A stretch of DNA of 64,000 nucleotides from Vibrio sp. SCSIO 43135 (lineage in GTDB: Bacteria; Pseudomonadota; Gammaproteobacteria; Enterobacterales; Vibrionaceae), in the NCBI RefSeq assembly GCF_023716665.1, contig NZ_CP071860.1, positions 930,001 through 994,000 of the forward strand, written 5' to 3'. The notes under the pieces are model-generated. The model saw only the letters and a program-made list of their open reading frames with translations. It did not search any database and was not told the origin of the DNA. Below are positions 24,736 to 33,479 of the stretch, piece by piece (the stretch's first letter is position 1; each line of letters opens with the position of its first letter). A program made the translations under genes and the position numbers.

Positions 24736-25089
24736 TTACTTCCCTGCGTCCAATAGCATTTGTTTAAATTCTTCGACCGACATTCCCGTTTGCAGTGCAC
24801 CTATGTCTTGCATGTTCAAACCAAGCATTCCAACAAACTTCGCTAAGTAGTAGATACTGCCACCCTCTTGAAGTAGGCCCAGTACGTCACGCTCTTTGAT
24901 TGCTGTTTTTTGTGCTTCTGTTAACCCATACTTGTCACAGTAGGCCATTTCATCCGCAAGAAAGGCTTCTCGGCCTTCAGCGCCGTTTAGTGAATGGCAC
25001 ATTTTATTTAGTCCGTATCCCTTCTGTGCCATTTCACCGTCGAACATGGTCGTGCCAGGAATGGATGATTTATTTTTTAAGTAAGACAT
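24736..25089 (-). CDS. ligA: Protocatechuate 4,5-dioxygenase alpha subunit
   Basis: This 117-residue helical protein is of the LigA family, the small subunit that caps the LigB active site. It shows FDGEMAQKGYGLNKMCHSLN and the MLGLNMQDIGALQTGMSVEEFKQMLLDAG region (positions ~85-116). The gene lies two bases from both ligI and ligB. Together LigAB yields 4-carboxy-2-hydroxymuconate-6-semialdehyde from protocatechuate. Confidence 0.92.
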   Translation of the reverse strand: MSYLKNKSSIPGTTMFDGEMAQKGYGLNKMCHSLNGAEGREAFLADEMAYCDKYGLTEAQKTAIKERDVLGLLQEGGSIYYLAKFVGMLGLNMQDIGALQTGMSVEEFKQMLLDAGK

Positions 25090-25091
25090 AG

Positions 25092-25970
25092 CTATACGCT
25101 CTCCGACCAGTACAGTTTCATTGGATTAGTGATTAACAGGGTTTGCTGCAGTTCTTCTGTCACTGCAATCTTTGGAATTACATCAACCAAATGACCATCA
25201 TTCGGTGTGTGTGACTTCATATTCGGGTGTGGCCAGTCCGTCCCCCACAACACACGAGTTGGGAATTTTTCAACCAACGTTTTCGCGAATGGAACTACAT
25301 CAGAATAATCTGGCGGTGTCAGTGTTAAACGCTCTGGGCAGCTCACTTTCGTCCAGATGTTAGGGTTACGTTCCATCATATTGATGAACTTTGCGAACTC
25401 TAGACTATCTACCCCTTTAGCCACGTCTGGACGGCCCATGTGGTCAACAACAACAGTCATATCCAGCTCGTCTAAGAAAGGTGCGACTTCATCAATGTCT
25501 TGCGACTCAAAATAGACCACGACATGCCAGCCTAATGGGCGAATCTTATCTGCGATTCGTTTAAGTTTGTCTTTGGGTACTGTATCGACTAGGCGCTTAA
25601 CAAAGTTAAAACGCACTCCACGTACACCCGCTGCGTCCATAGCTTCTAGCTCTTGTTGAGTAACATGTTCGTCAACAAATGCGATACCACGAGCCAGTTC
25701 ACCTGCAGACTCTAGTGCGTCTACTAAGGCGGAATTGTCTGTACCATGACATGAAGCCTGTACTATTACGTTGCGGCTAAAACCAAGGTGGTCGCGCAAC
25801 TCAAATAGTTGTTGTTTCGACGCATCACAAGGTGTGTACTTACGTTGTGGCGAATAAGGGAATTGGTTTGCAGGGCCAAAAACGTGGCAATGTGCATCTA
25901 CCGCCCCTTTTGGCACGACAAACGTTGGTTTACTTGGGTTTGGATGGAAAGGTAAGTAATCAGCGTCCAT
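25092..25970 (-). CDS. ligI: 2-pyrone-4,6-dicarboxylate lactonase
   Basis: This amidohydrolase-superfamily TIM barrel hydrolyses 2-pyrone-4,6-dicarboxylate to 4-oxalomesaconate. Residues VDAHCHVFGP (His27, Cys28, His29) are the conserved N-terminal motif; RGVRFNFV, VVVDHMGRPD and VLWGTDWPHPN follow in family order. LigI is the metal-independent member, and the sequence fits that subfamily closely. It lies between ligU (14 bases) and ligA (two bases). Confidence 0.92.
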   Translation of the reverse strand: MDADYLPFHPNPSKPTFVVPKGAVDAHCHVFGPANQFPYSPQRKYTPCDASKQQLFELRDHLGFSRNVIVQASCHGTDNSALVDALESAGELARGIAFVDEHVTQQELEAMDAAGVRGVRFNFVKRLVDTVPKDKLKRIADKIRPLGWHVVVYFESQDIDEVAPFLDELDMTVVVDHMGRPDVAKGVDSLEFAKFINMMERNPNIWTKVSCPERLTLTPPDYSDVVPFAKTLVEKFPTRVLWGTDWPHPNMKSHTPNDGHLVDVIPKIAVTEELQQTLLITNPMKLYWSESV

Positions 25971-25983
25971 GTTTCTTCCTTAA

Positions 25984-27042
25984 TTATTCTTTGCCGAACA
26001 CACAACCATCAAACAGCTTACGTGCCGTTCTTAAGATCGCTGCAGATTGGACTTGGTTATTTTCAACATCCAACACCACAGTCATTTTACCTATTGGGTG
26101 CTCGACGTCTAAAGTCATTGTGTTACTCATTTTTACTGAGCTAAACTCATTCGCTGGTGATTGTTCAAGAATACAAGCACTTGCAACGCTAACTGCACCC
26201 AAAACTCCAATCGACGCATGGCAACGATGTGGAATAAACGTTCGGGTGGATATCGCGCCCCCATATTGAGGAGCGCTCACCAGTGACATTTTTGGTACCG
26301 ATAACTCTGTTACATCACCTAAGTTCATCAGTGGTCCCGCTTGCAGGCGAATCGACTCTAACTTTTGTTTTAGCTCGTCGTTTGCATCCAGTTGTTCACG
26401 GGATTCATCACCGCTTAGCCCAAAATCTTGCGCTTTGAGCACTACAACCGGCATTCCGTTGTCAATAAGTGTCACGCTAACACCATCTATAACATCGACT
26501 TGAGAACCGCTTGGCAGCAATGAGCCACAAGTAGAGCCAGCGATATCTTCAAACGTTACGGCTATTGGTGCCGCCGTACCCGGCACGCCGTCGATACAGC
26601 AATTGCCTTGATAAGTGACCTTCTTTCCTGGTGTTTTTACGGTAACCGTTGCAATTTGTTGAGTGTTTTCCATAAACACACGTACTGGTGTTTCACCATC
26701 TCTTGCTTCAACTAATCCGCGTTCGATTGCAAATGGAGCGACTCCGGCGAGAATGTTGCCACAATTTTGCTTACCACTGACGAGGGCCTGATCAACGAAT
26801 ACCTGTAAGAAAAGATAATCAACGTCTACACCATCTCTGCTTGATGGTTCTACGATGGCTACTTTCGAAGTAAGAGGATCCGCGCCGCCAATGCCATCGA
26901 TTTGCCTTTCGTCAGGTGTTCCCATTACCGACATCAGAAATACATTCCTTGCTGAGCTGTCAGCAGGTAGATCGGATTTTAGGAAGAACGCCCCTTTAGA
27001 CGTTCCAGCCCTCATCCACATGCACGGAGTGCCGCTAGACAT
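25984..27042 (-). CDS. ligU: 4-oxalomesaconate tautomerase (PrpF family)
   Basis: This 352-residue protein of the PrpF/LigU isomerase family isomerises 4-oxalomesaconate. It begins with the family signature PCMWMRAGTSKGAFF, and has SGKQNCGNILAGVAPFA in the first half and YGGAISTRTFIPHRCHASIGVLGA in the second, the two-fold diaminopimelate-epimerase-like layout. The start overlaps the end of ligK by eight bases. GalD of pseudomonads is the alternative name for the same activity. Confidence 0.9.
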   Translation of the reverse strand: MSSGTPCMWMRAGTSKGAFFLKSDLPADSSARNVFLMSVMGTPDERQIDGIGGADPLTSKVAIVEPSSRDGVDVDYLFLQVFVDQALVSGKQNCGNILAGVAPFAIERGLVEARDGETPVRVFMENTQQIATVTVKTPGKKVTYQGNCCIDGVPGTAAPIAVTFEDIAGSTCGSLLPSGSQVDVIDGVSVTLIDNGMPVVVLKAQDFGLSGDESREQLDANDELKQKLESIRLQAGPLMNLGDVTELSVPKMSLVSAPQYGGAISTRTFIPHRCHASIGVLGAVSVASACILEQSPANEFSSVKMSNTMTLDVEHPIGKMTVVLDVENNQVQSAAILRTARKLFDGCVFGKE

Positions 27043-27709
27043 ATTTCAGCCCTTTTTCAGCTAAACGACCGCGCATATCGTAGATGTCTAAACCAAGCTC
27101 ACCATTAGCAAGTCGTACACGTTTCGCCTCTTCGCGCTCCATACGATCAAGTGATGCTAACAACACCTGTTGCGCTTCTTTACGGCGCACTACCACTACA
27201 CCATCGTCATCAGCGACCATGATGTCACCAGGGTAAATCAACTCATTCGCACACGTCATCGGGACATTTACTGAGCCAAGCGTTTCTTTGATAGTGCCTT
27301 CACTAAATACCGCTTTTGACCACACAGGGAAATTCATCTCTCGTAAGTCACGCGTATCTCTGACACCACCTTCGATAATAAGACCCACCACGCCACGAGC
27401 TTGAGCAGAAGTCGCCAGTAAGTCTCCGAAGTAACCATGATTTGACGGCGATGTTGGCGCAAACACTAAAAAGTCACCTTTTTGTGCTTGTTCAATCGCA
27501 ACGTGCATCATCCAGTTATCACCCGCCGCGCCGGAAATTGTTAACGCCGATCCCGCTACCGCTTCGCCTTCGAAAATTGGTCGCATGTAATGAGCGAGCA
27601 ACCCACGACGACCTTGTGCTTCATGGATAGTGGCAACACCACACTTACGCAAACCCTCAATCACTTCTTGATCTGCACGCTCGATGTTCTGTACTACTAC
27701 GTTTTGCAT
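27035..27709 (-). CDS. ligK: 4-carboxy-4-hydroxy-2-oxoadipate aldolase (RraA/HMG aldolase family)
   Basis: This is the class II aldolase splitting 4-carboxy-4-hydroxy-2-oxoadipate to pyruvate and oxaloacetate, the final step of the 4,5-cleavage route. It belongs to the RraA-like fold: CGVATIHEAQGRRGLL, GSALTISGAAGDNWMMH, SVQARGVVGLIIEGGVRDTRDL-like segment (residues ~100-120) with the conserved Arg-Asp metal site, and YPGDIMVADDDGVVVV. The length of 224 residues is as expected. The regulator RraA has the same fold, but the genomic setting decides for the aldolase. Confidence 0.9.
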   Translation of the reverse strand: MQNVVVQNIERADQEVIEGLRKCGVATIHEAQGRRGLLAHYMRPIFEGEAVAGSALTISGAAGDNWMMHVAIEQAQKGDFLVFAPTSPSNHGYFGDLLATSAQARGVVGLIIEGGVRDTRDLREMNFPVWSKAVFSEGTIKETLGSVNVPMTCANELIYPGDIMVADDDGVVVVRRKEAQQVLLASLDRMEREEAKRVRLANGELGLDIYDMRGRLAEKGLKYV

Positions 27710-27718
27710 AACCGACTC

Positions 27719-28729
27719 CTACACTTTCAAACGGCTGAACACACGACGAGCATTGCCCTCGAAGATAAGTGCTTTTTCAGCATCAGTGACTTTGTCACTT
27801 GCATCGATATAACGTTTGGTATCATCAAAGTAATGACCCGTTTCCGGATCAACACCGCGAACGGCACCAATCATTTCTGAAGCAAACAGGATGTTTTCCG
27901 CCGGGAGAATGTCGAGCAACAGATCAATCCCTTTTTGGTGATAGACACACGTATCAAAGTAGATGTTCTTAAGTACGGTTTCTTCTAAGGGAGGTAGCCC
28001 CATATCTTGTGCGATACCACGGAAGCGTCCCCAGTGATAAGGCACTGCACCACCACCATGAGGAATAATGATTTTCAGTTCAGGGAAATCTTTAAACACG
28101 TCTGAAGTCATTAGTTGTTGAAATGCTGTCGTGTCCGCACCCAAGTAGTATGAAGTGGTCGTATGTAGACAAGAATTGCACGAGCCGCTTACATGAATCA
28201 TTGCTGGAACATCAAGCTCAACCATTTTTTCATACAGAGGATAGAAAGAGCGGTCGCCCAAAGAAGCGTCTTTCCAGAAACCACCTGTCGTATCAGGATT
28301 GAGGTTACAGCCGATAAAGTCCATTTCTTCAACACAACGAACCAACTCTGGAATAGATTTTTCAGGGCTAATACCCGGAGACTGTGGAAGCTGAGCAACT
28401 GGAGCAAAGTTGTTAGGAAATAGATCGCACACGCGGCGGATCAAGTCGTTCTGATGCTCAGTCCAAAAACGGCTAGTGTGTTCGTTGCCAATATGATGCC
28501 CCATCCAGCTTGCTCTTGGAGAGAAAATCGTCAAGTCTGTGCCGCGCTCTTTTTGTAAACGCAGTTGGTTGTTGACAATACTTTCACGAATTTCGTCATC
28601 GCTAATATGGATTGTGCCTTTTGAACCAACGTAGTTTGGATCATTTGCCAACGCTGCCTTTTGGCTTTCTCGGTAATCACCTACTTGAGGAGGCGTTGTT
28701 GTGTAGTGTCCATGGCAATCGATAATCAT
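27719..28729 (-). CDS. ligJ: 4-oxalomesaconate hydratase
   Basis: This amidohydrolase-type hydratase adds water to 4-oxalomesaconate. It begins MIIDCHGHYTT with the HxH metal ligands (His6, His8). DLTIFSPRASWMGHHIGNE, PAMIHVSGSCNSCLHTT, IIPHGGGAVPYHWGRFRG and FASEMIGAVRGVDPETG closely follow the Sphingobium LigJ sequence as I recall it. It is the first gene of the lig operon, so the operon promoter lies in the 246-base region shared with the divergent aroE-like gene. Confidence 0.93.
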   Translation of the reverse strand: MIIDCHGHYTTTPPQVGDYRESQKAALANDPNYVGSKGTIHISDDEIRESIVNNQLRLQKERGTDLTIFSPRASWMGHHIGNEHTSRFWTEHQNDLIRRVCDLFPNNFAPVAQLPQSPGISPEKSIPELVRCVEEMDFIGCNLNPDTTGGFWKDASLGDRSFYPLYEKMVELDVPAMIHVSGSCNSCLHTTTSYYLGADTTAFQQLMTSDVFKDFPELKIIIPHGGGAVPYHWGRFRGIAQDMGLPPLEETVLKNIYFDTCVYHQKGIDLLLDILPAENILFASEMIGAVRGVDPETGHYFDDTKRYIDASDKVTDAEKALIFEGNARRVFSRLKV

Positions 28730-28975
28730 CTATCCATTCCTTTTTTGTTTTGATTTACGATTACTATATCGAGCAATATTATGGTTCGACTATTTCAATT
28801 TATTTCGTTGCTATAAGTTTTTGAGATAACCAAGACAAATTACAGCGACTTAAATATCCCCTAACCCTTTAATCTACCGAGTTTGTTCAAAATTGAATGG
28901 GTGTTAAGAAAAAACAATTATGTGAAGTAAATTAGCTCTGTTAACGTAACATTAAATATCACGGAGAGATGTATT
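28730..28975. promoter_or_regulatory. Divergent promoter region of lig and aroE-aroQ operons
   Basis: The region is AT-rich, with no gene and no strong palindrome that I could pick out by eye. ACGGAGAG before position 28976 is the ribosome binding site of the aroE-like gene. LysR-type T-N11-A motifs may be present but cannot be assigned with confidence. Confidence 0.5.
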
Positions 28976-29818
28976 ATGATTCGTTGCTGCTTATTTGGAA
29001 AAAACATCACAAAATCACAGTCGCCTAATTTCCATAACTCTTTATCTAAACAATTAAATATTGATTTAAATTATCATTTGGAATCGATAGACAGTGGTTG
29101 TTCAACAGAGTTTAAGCAACGAGCCAGTCAATTACTGACTTCTCATATTGACTCTGCCAATATCACTTACCCATACAAAGAAACGGCTATCGAAGTAGCC
29201 GATATCCTCGATCGTTCCGCGCAGCGAGTCGGCGCCGCAAATACTCTGGTTAGTAAAAATGGCATGATTGTCGCGTACAACACCGATTACTCAGGTTTTA
29301 TAGCAGCCTATAAAGCCTTTCGCGTTGCGAAGCCAGGTAATGTGGTGTTGATTGGCTGTGGTGGCGTAGGTAAGGCGATTGCGAAAGGCTTGTCGGATCT
29401 TGGCGCTAAGCACATTAGTCTTTACGATCACGACCTATCGAAAGCAAAACAACTGGCCGAAACGCTCGAACATGATAATGTGTCTGTTGATATACCAACA
29501 AGCCAAGAGCAACTAAAAGTACGAGCGTTGGATGCAGACGGATTAGTTAACTGTACTCCAGTTGGCCATTACAGTCTTCCTGGTACACCAATCCCATCTG
29601 AGTGGATTAACCAACAACAATGGCTGTTTGACGCTGTATACACGCCCATCGACACTGAGTTTGTAGTTGCCGCCAAGCACAAAGAAATTGCAACCTTAAG
29701 CGGCTTTGAGTTGTTCTTCAATCAAGCCACAGATGCATTTGAACTCTTTACCGGCCTTGATCTGGCCGCTGACCAATTGAGTCAGTTTCGAAAAGATCAG
29801 TTTTCAGATTTACGTTAA
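28976..29818 (+). CDS. aroE: Shikimate/quinate dehydrogenase (AroE family), probably catabolic
   Basis: This 280-residue AroE-family protein shows TKSQSPNFHN (substrate-binding Ser-x-Ser), NITYPYKETA with the catalytic Lys, AANTLV, YNTDYSGF with the catalytic Asp, and the Rossmann motif GCGGVGKAIA. VNCTPVGHYSLPGTP and the C-terminal FELFFNQATDAFELFTG are also conserved. In this position, divergent from the lig operon and followed by a dehydroquinase, it most likely oxidises shikimate and/or quinate for catabolism rather than acting in aromatic biosynthesis. The housekeeping aroE should lie elsewhere. Substrate preference is inferred. Confidence 0.85.
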   Translation: MIRCCLFGKNITKSQSPNFHNSLSKQLNIDLNYHLESIDSGCSTEFKQRASQLLTSHIDSANITYPYKETAIEVADILDRSAQRVGAANTLVSKNGMIVAYNTDYSGFIAAYKAFRVAKPGNVVLIGCGGVGKAIAKGLSDLGAKHISLYDHDLSKAKQLAETLEHDNVSVDIPTSQEQLKVRALDADGLVNCTPVGHYSLPGTPIPSEWINQQQWLFDAVYTPIDTEFVVAAKHKEIATLSGFELFFNQATDAFELFTGLDLAADQLSQFRKDQFSDLR

Positions 29819-29829
29819 GGACAAAAACA

Positions 29830-30273
29830 ATGACAAAGCTACTTGTACTAAATGGACCAAACCTCAACCTATTAGGCACGCGTGAGCCCGGCCAATACGG
29901 TCATGAAACACTCAAAGATGTCGAAGAAAAATGTCGCCAAGTCGCGGCACAATTTGATTGTGAAGTAGAATGCTTTCAAAGTAACACTGAGGGCCACCTA
30001 ATCGATGCTATTCACAAAGCAGGTGTCGAATTTAAAAATGGCGAATGTGTCGGTGTGGTATTCAACCCTGGAGCTTATACGCATACTTCAATCGCGTTAC
30101 ATGACGCAATTAAAGGTGTCGACGTACCGGTTATCGAAGTTCATATTTCTAACGTCCATGCGCGTGAAACTTTCCGCCATCACTCTTATATTTCACCTGT
30201 CGCAGCAGGGACAATCATTGGCATGGGTACTAAAGGCTACCCACTAGCAATTAAATATTTGCTAGAAGATTAA
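29830..30273 (+). CDS. aroQ: Type II 3-dehydroquinate dehydratase
   Basis: This 147-residue type II dehydroquinase interconverts 3-dehydroquinate and 3-dehydroshikimate. The signatures are VLNGPNLNLLGTREPGQYG, QSNTEGHLIDAIH, FNPGAYTHTSIALHDA and VPVIEVHISNVHARETFRHHS with the catalytic Tyr/His set. It begins 11 bases after the aroE-like gene and is followed by a hairpin terminator. Here it should feed the dehydroshikimate dehydratase QuiC encoded about 5 kb away. Confidence 0.93.
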   Translation: MTKLLVLNGPNLNLLGTREPGQYGHETLKDVEEKCRQVAAQFDCEVECFQSNTEGHLIDAIHKAGVEFKNGECVGVVFNPGAYTHTSIALHDAIKGVDVPVIEVHISNVHARETFRHHSYISPVAAGTIIGMGTKGYPLAIKYLLED

Positions 30274-30286
30274 TCAAACCTCAAAT

Positions 30287-30315
30287 AAATAGGTGCTGTA
30301 ATGCACCTATTTTCA
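30287..30315 (+). terminator. Terminator after aroQ
   Basis: AAATAGGTGC (30287-30296) and GCACCTATTT (30303-30312) form a 10-bp stem with a six-base loop. The T-tract is short (TTTTC), so termination may be partial. It separates aroE-aroQ from the dctP-led transcription unit. Confidence 0.65.
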
Positions 30316-30537
30316 TTTATTGAATACCCTTCCTGCTTATTTTAGTTCTTCTCTTTGCTAACTAACGTCCACTTTTTTCAACGTATCTTTACGTCTTTTG
30401 GCGCCACAATCTCTCAATTCCTTATATTCGCCATTAATTTTGAATTTCATATTAGGACAAATTTTACTCAACATAGTTTTGTTAACACCTCGTTAACAGA
30501 TCCAATAACGAACCGTGAATATAATAAGGAAATTAGA

Positions 30538-31551
30538 ATGAAACTCGCTAAAACTGCCGTAGCGCTGCTAGCTGCTTGCGCATTCAGCCAGTCGGCACTT
30601 GCCGCTGAAACTAAAATCAGTATCGGCCATGTCGATTCACAAAACTGGCAAGTCTCCAAAAAAGGGGCTGCAACACAAGTGTTCAAAAACCTAGTGGAAG
30701 CTGAGTCTGCCGGTCGCATCTCCGTTGATATTTTCCCCTCCGGACAACTCGGAAGCGAAACGGATTTACTTCAATCTGTTCAAGAAGGCATGGTAGGCAT
30801 GACGATCGTATCAGGTTCGTTTTCCAAAATCTGCCCAGAAGCGGCCGTACTTGAAATACCATACTTATTCCCGTCATCACCAGTGGCGTGGGAAGTGTTA
30901 GACGGTCCGTTCGGGCAAAAACTCGCACAGCACTGTTTAGAAAAAACAGGTATTCGTACCCTCGCCTATGGAGAAACAGGGTTTCGTCACTTCACCAACT
31001 CTAAAAAAGTCATCAAAAAGCCAGAAGATCTTGCAGGTATGAAAATCCGTGTCATGCCAAACCAATCGTTTATTGAGTTCATGAAAATACTCAAAGCAAC
31101 AGCAACGCCTATCTCGGCGCCTGAGTTACCTGCAGCTCTAACCACCAAAGTGGTGGATGGTCAGGAAAACCCGGTCAGCGTGATAGTAGAAATGAAGCTT
31201 TATGAGTTACAAGACCACATCACACTAGATGGCCACGTGTACAGCGCAGATTTCCTCGTGATCAACGACGATCTTTACAAAGGATTATCTGATGAAGACC
31301 GAGCCATCATTAATCGTGCCGCTAAAGTTGCCGGTACCGTAGGCCGCGCTATTCAACAAATCAACTCTGCTCAAGGCCTCGAAACGCTTACGAAGAACGG
31401 CATGCAAGTCACCACCTTGACCGAAAAAGAGTTGGAAGCGTTCCGAACTGCCTCACAACCGAAAATGATCAGCTGGCTATCAAGCCGTATCGACAAGGAG
31501 TGGATGACATCGGCTCAAAGCTCAGTCGAGCAAGCTCAAAACAATCTCTAA
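30538..31551 (+). CDS. TRAP transporter substrate-binding protein (DctP), copy 1
   Basis: This periplasmic DctP-family solute receptor has a signal peptide (MKLAKTAVALLAACAF to ALAAET). ISIGHVDSQNWQVSKKG, YPSGQLG-like FPSGQLGSETDLLQSVQEG, LEIPYLFPSSPVAWEVL, GFRHFTNSKK with the ligand-carboxylate Arg region, and the conserved Arg in MKIRVM follow. I chose ATG 30538 (AAGGAA upstream) over a frame opening 183 bases earlier. No membrane subunits accompany it; a close paralogue at 40548-41546 sits with dctQ and dctM. It probably delivers a related carboxylate (quinate, shikimate or protocatechuate) to the same permease. Confidence 0.92.
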   Translation: MKLAKTAVALLAACAFSQSALAAETKISIGHVDSQNWQVSKKGAATQVFKNLVEAESAGRISVDIFPSGQLGSETDLLQSVQEGMVGMTIVSGSFSKICPEAAVLEIPYLFPSSPVAWEVLDGPFGQKLAQHCLEKTGIRTLAYGETGFRHFTNSKKVIKKPEDLAGMKIRVMPNQSFIEFMKILKATATPISAPELPAALTTKVVDGQENPVSVIVEMKLYELQDHITLDGHVYSADFLVINDDLYKGLSDEDRAIINRAAKVAGTVGRAIQQINSAQGLETLTKNGMQVTTLTEKELEAFRTASQPKMISWLSSRIDKEWMTSAQSSVEQAQNNL

Positions 31552-31581
31552 TCACCATTCATACAGTCAAAGGAAGAACAA

Positions 31582-32784
31582 ATGAAACCATTAAGAGTTG
31601 GACTCATTGGGTGTGGTGTAATAAGTGACATCTACCTTAAAACCAGTCAGAGGTTTGATGTGCTTGATATCGTAGCTTGTGCCAGCCTCAACATAGAAGA
31701 ATCTCGTGCAAAAGCACAGCAATACAACATTGCAAAAGTCTGCACTCCGGAAGAAATCATTAACGATGAGTCTATTGATGCAGTGCTCAATCTCACTATC
31801 CCAGCGGTACACGGCGAGATCTCTTTGGCAGCAGTCAAAGCCGGAAAACATGTGTACTCAGAGAAACCATTTGTGACTGATTTAGAGCAAGGAAAAGAAA
31901 TCCTAGCGTTAGCCAAGCAAAACAATGTGCTTGTGGGCAATGCACCGGACACATTTTTAGGCAGCCGAGTTCAAACATGTCAACGCCTAATCCAAGAAGG
32001 TTTAATTGGCCAACCTATTGGAGTGAATGCGTTTGTCGGTACGCATGGTGTTGAGCGCCATCACCCGAACCCAGATTTTTATTACAAGCCCGGTGGCGGC
32101 CCTCTATTTGACTTAGGCCCATACTACCTAACAGCGATGATCGCGTTACTCGGCCCTGTTAAACGCTGCGCGGGTATGGCGAAACGATCGTTCAATCAAC
32201 GTTTAATTGAATCAAAACCACGGGCTGGTGAGTATATCGATGTCGAAGTCGATACACACATCAACAGTCTATTGGAGTTTGAGAACGGTGTGACTGGCAT
32301 GATGATGACCAGTTTCGATGTTTGGGACTCGCAATTGCCTAGACTAGAGATTTACGGCACCGAAGGAACGCTGTGTATTAACGACCCAGATCCGACAGAC
32401 GGCACCAATATCTTTGGTGGTGAGGTGCTCTATAAGACCAAAGAGACCGCCCGCTGGAACTATCGACCTCGAGTACAAGGCCTAGAAGCGTGGTCAGTTG
32501 CAGATGACCAGCATCGATTCAGCGAAGACAGCCGAGGTTTAGGCCTTGTTGATCTCGCGTATGCCGCAATTAAAGGACGCGCTCCGAGAGCGAGCGGTGA
32601 AATGGCCCTTCACGTTTGTGACATTATGGAGTCGATCGTCCGTTCAAATCAATCTGGTCAGTTTGAACACATCTCAACCGACTGCAGTACGCCTACCCTG
32701 CTACCGACAGATTTTCCTCACTCAGAAGACATCACGATTGAAATCTCTACGGTTGAATCACACACATTAGCCACAAGCGCTTAA
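31582..32784 (+). CDS. Gfo/Idh/MocA-family oxidoreductase (1)
   Basis: The N-terminal Rossmann fold (RVGLIGCGVISDIYL) and the EKPFVTD motif with the cofactor-binding Lys define the family. The C-terminal domain contains GGGPLFDLGPYYLTAM with the catalytic Asp-x6-8-Tyr region. 400 residues. Members oxidise or reduce sugars, cyclitols and related polyols with NAD(P). It follows dctP copy 1 by 30 bases and is nine bases upstream of the unknown protein gene. In this island a cyclohexane-polyol such as quinate or a derivative is a reasonable but unproven substrate. Confidence 0.85.
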   Translation: MKPLRVGLIGCGVISDIYLKTSQRFDVLDIVACASLNIEESRAKAQQYNIAKVCTPEEIINDESIDAVLNLTIPAVHGEISLAAVKAGKHVYSEKPFVTDLEQGKEILALAKQNNVLVGNAPDTFLGSRVQTCQRLIQEGLIGQPIGVNAFVGTHGVERHHPNPDFYYKPGGGPLFDLGPYYLTAMIALLGPVKRCAGMAKRSFNQRLIESKPRAGEYIDVEVDTHINSLLEFENGVTGMMMTSFDVWDSQLPRLEIYGTEGTLCINDPDPTDGTNIFGGEVLYKTKETARWNYRPRVQGLEAWSVADDQHRFSEDSRGLGLVDLAYAAIKGRAPRASGEMALHVCDIMESIVRSNQSGQFEHISTDCSTPTLLPTDFPHSEDITIEISTVESHTLATSA

Positions 32785-32793
32785 GGATACATT

Positions 32794-33468
32794 ATGGCCA
32801 TTACACAACTCGATTTTTGTAAACCATTTTTTAGTGCCACATTGATTGAAGGTGAAGCTAACTTCCAGCTTACCGGTCAAGCCATTCTACTAAACTTGGC
32901 GACTGAACCCTTTAATGTTAACACTCAAGCCCTTGAATTCTATGAGTCAAAAATAGTAGGCAACGTGACACTAAAAGATTTGAAGCGAGTTCTTCTGATT
33001 GAAGGCTTTGATGCCTATCCCGACGAACAAGCGCTGTTGGCCGAGGTAAAAACGACTTGGCCCCTAGCCTACGATGTTCGTGGTGAAGATCGTCTTAAAG
33101 GTATCGATTTTTGGATGTCACCTAAACAAAAAATCGGCAACCTTGCGTTTTCTATGTATCACGCAGGCAGTGTGCCTTTGAAAGTGGGCTTACATCAAAC
33201 TCACGTCGGCTTTAAACACCTTCGAGAAATTCATACTCAAATTGTTGGATTCGGAAAAATGCAGCAGTGCTTCGAAAAAGATATTTCGACATTGTATTTG
33301 GAAGATCCACTCGCGCCGGGTGCCAGTCATAAACCAATGTATGACGCCAATGGTAACTACCCATGGCACCAGTATGAAACCATTACACCAGGGATTTTCA
33401 TGGCAATTGAGCTAGAAATGGAGCCTGAAAATGCAGTAAATCCAAACAAACAACTAGAAACAGCATAG
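32794..33468 (+). CDS. Unknown protein, possible cupin fold, between two oxidoreductase genes
   Basis: I do not recognise a named family. The 224-residue soluble protein has no signal peptide. The C-terminal half shows a cupin-like pattern: LREIHTQIVGFGKMQQC (Glu, His, Gln spaced like a metal site and Gly-x-Gly turn), then LEDPLAPGASHKPM and PWHQYETITPGIFMAIELE. The N-terminal half has YESKIVGNVTLKDLKRVLLI. It is tightly linked (9 and 11 bases) to Gfo/Idh/MocA genes on both sides, so it should act on the same substrate, perhaps as an isomerase, lactonase or epimerase. Function is not assignable from sequence. Confidence 0.75.
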   Translation: MAITQLDFCKPFFSATLIEGEANFQLTGQAILLNLATEPFNVNTQALEFYESKIVGNVTLKDLKRVLLIEGFDAYPDEQALLAEVKTTWPLAYDVRGEDRLKGIDFWMSPKQKIGNLAFSMYHAGSVPLKVGLHQTHVGFKHLREIHTQIVGFGKMQQCFEKDISTLYLEDPLAPGASHKPMYDANGNYPWHQYETITPGIFMAIELEMEPENAVNPNKQLETA

Positions 33469-33479
33469 GAGTCACCCCA

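Noticed and set aside
28976..30273. aroE and aroQ as the housekeeping shikimate-pathway genes
   Set aside because: Their position between the lig operon and the TRAP/oxidoreductase unit, facing quiC, fits catabolism better; not fully excluded.
30355..30537. Longer N-terminus for DctP copy 1
   Set aside because: The extra residues precede an intact signal peptide that must be N-terminal; AAGGAA precedes the ATG at 30538.
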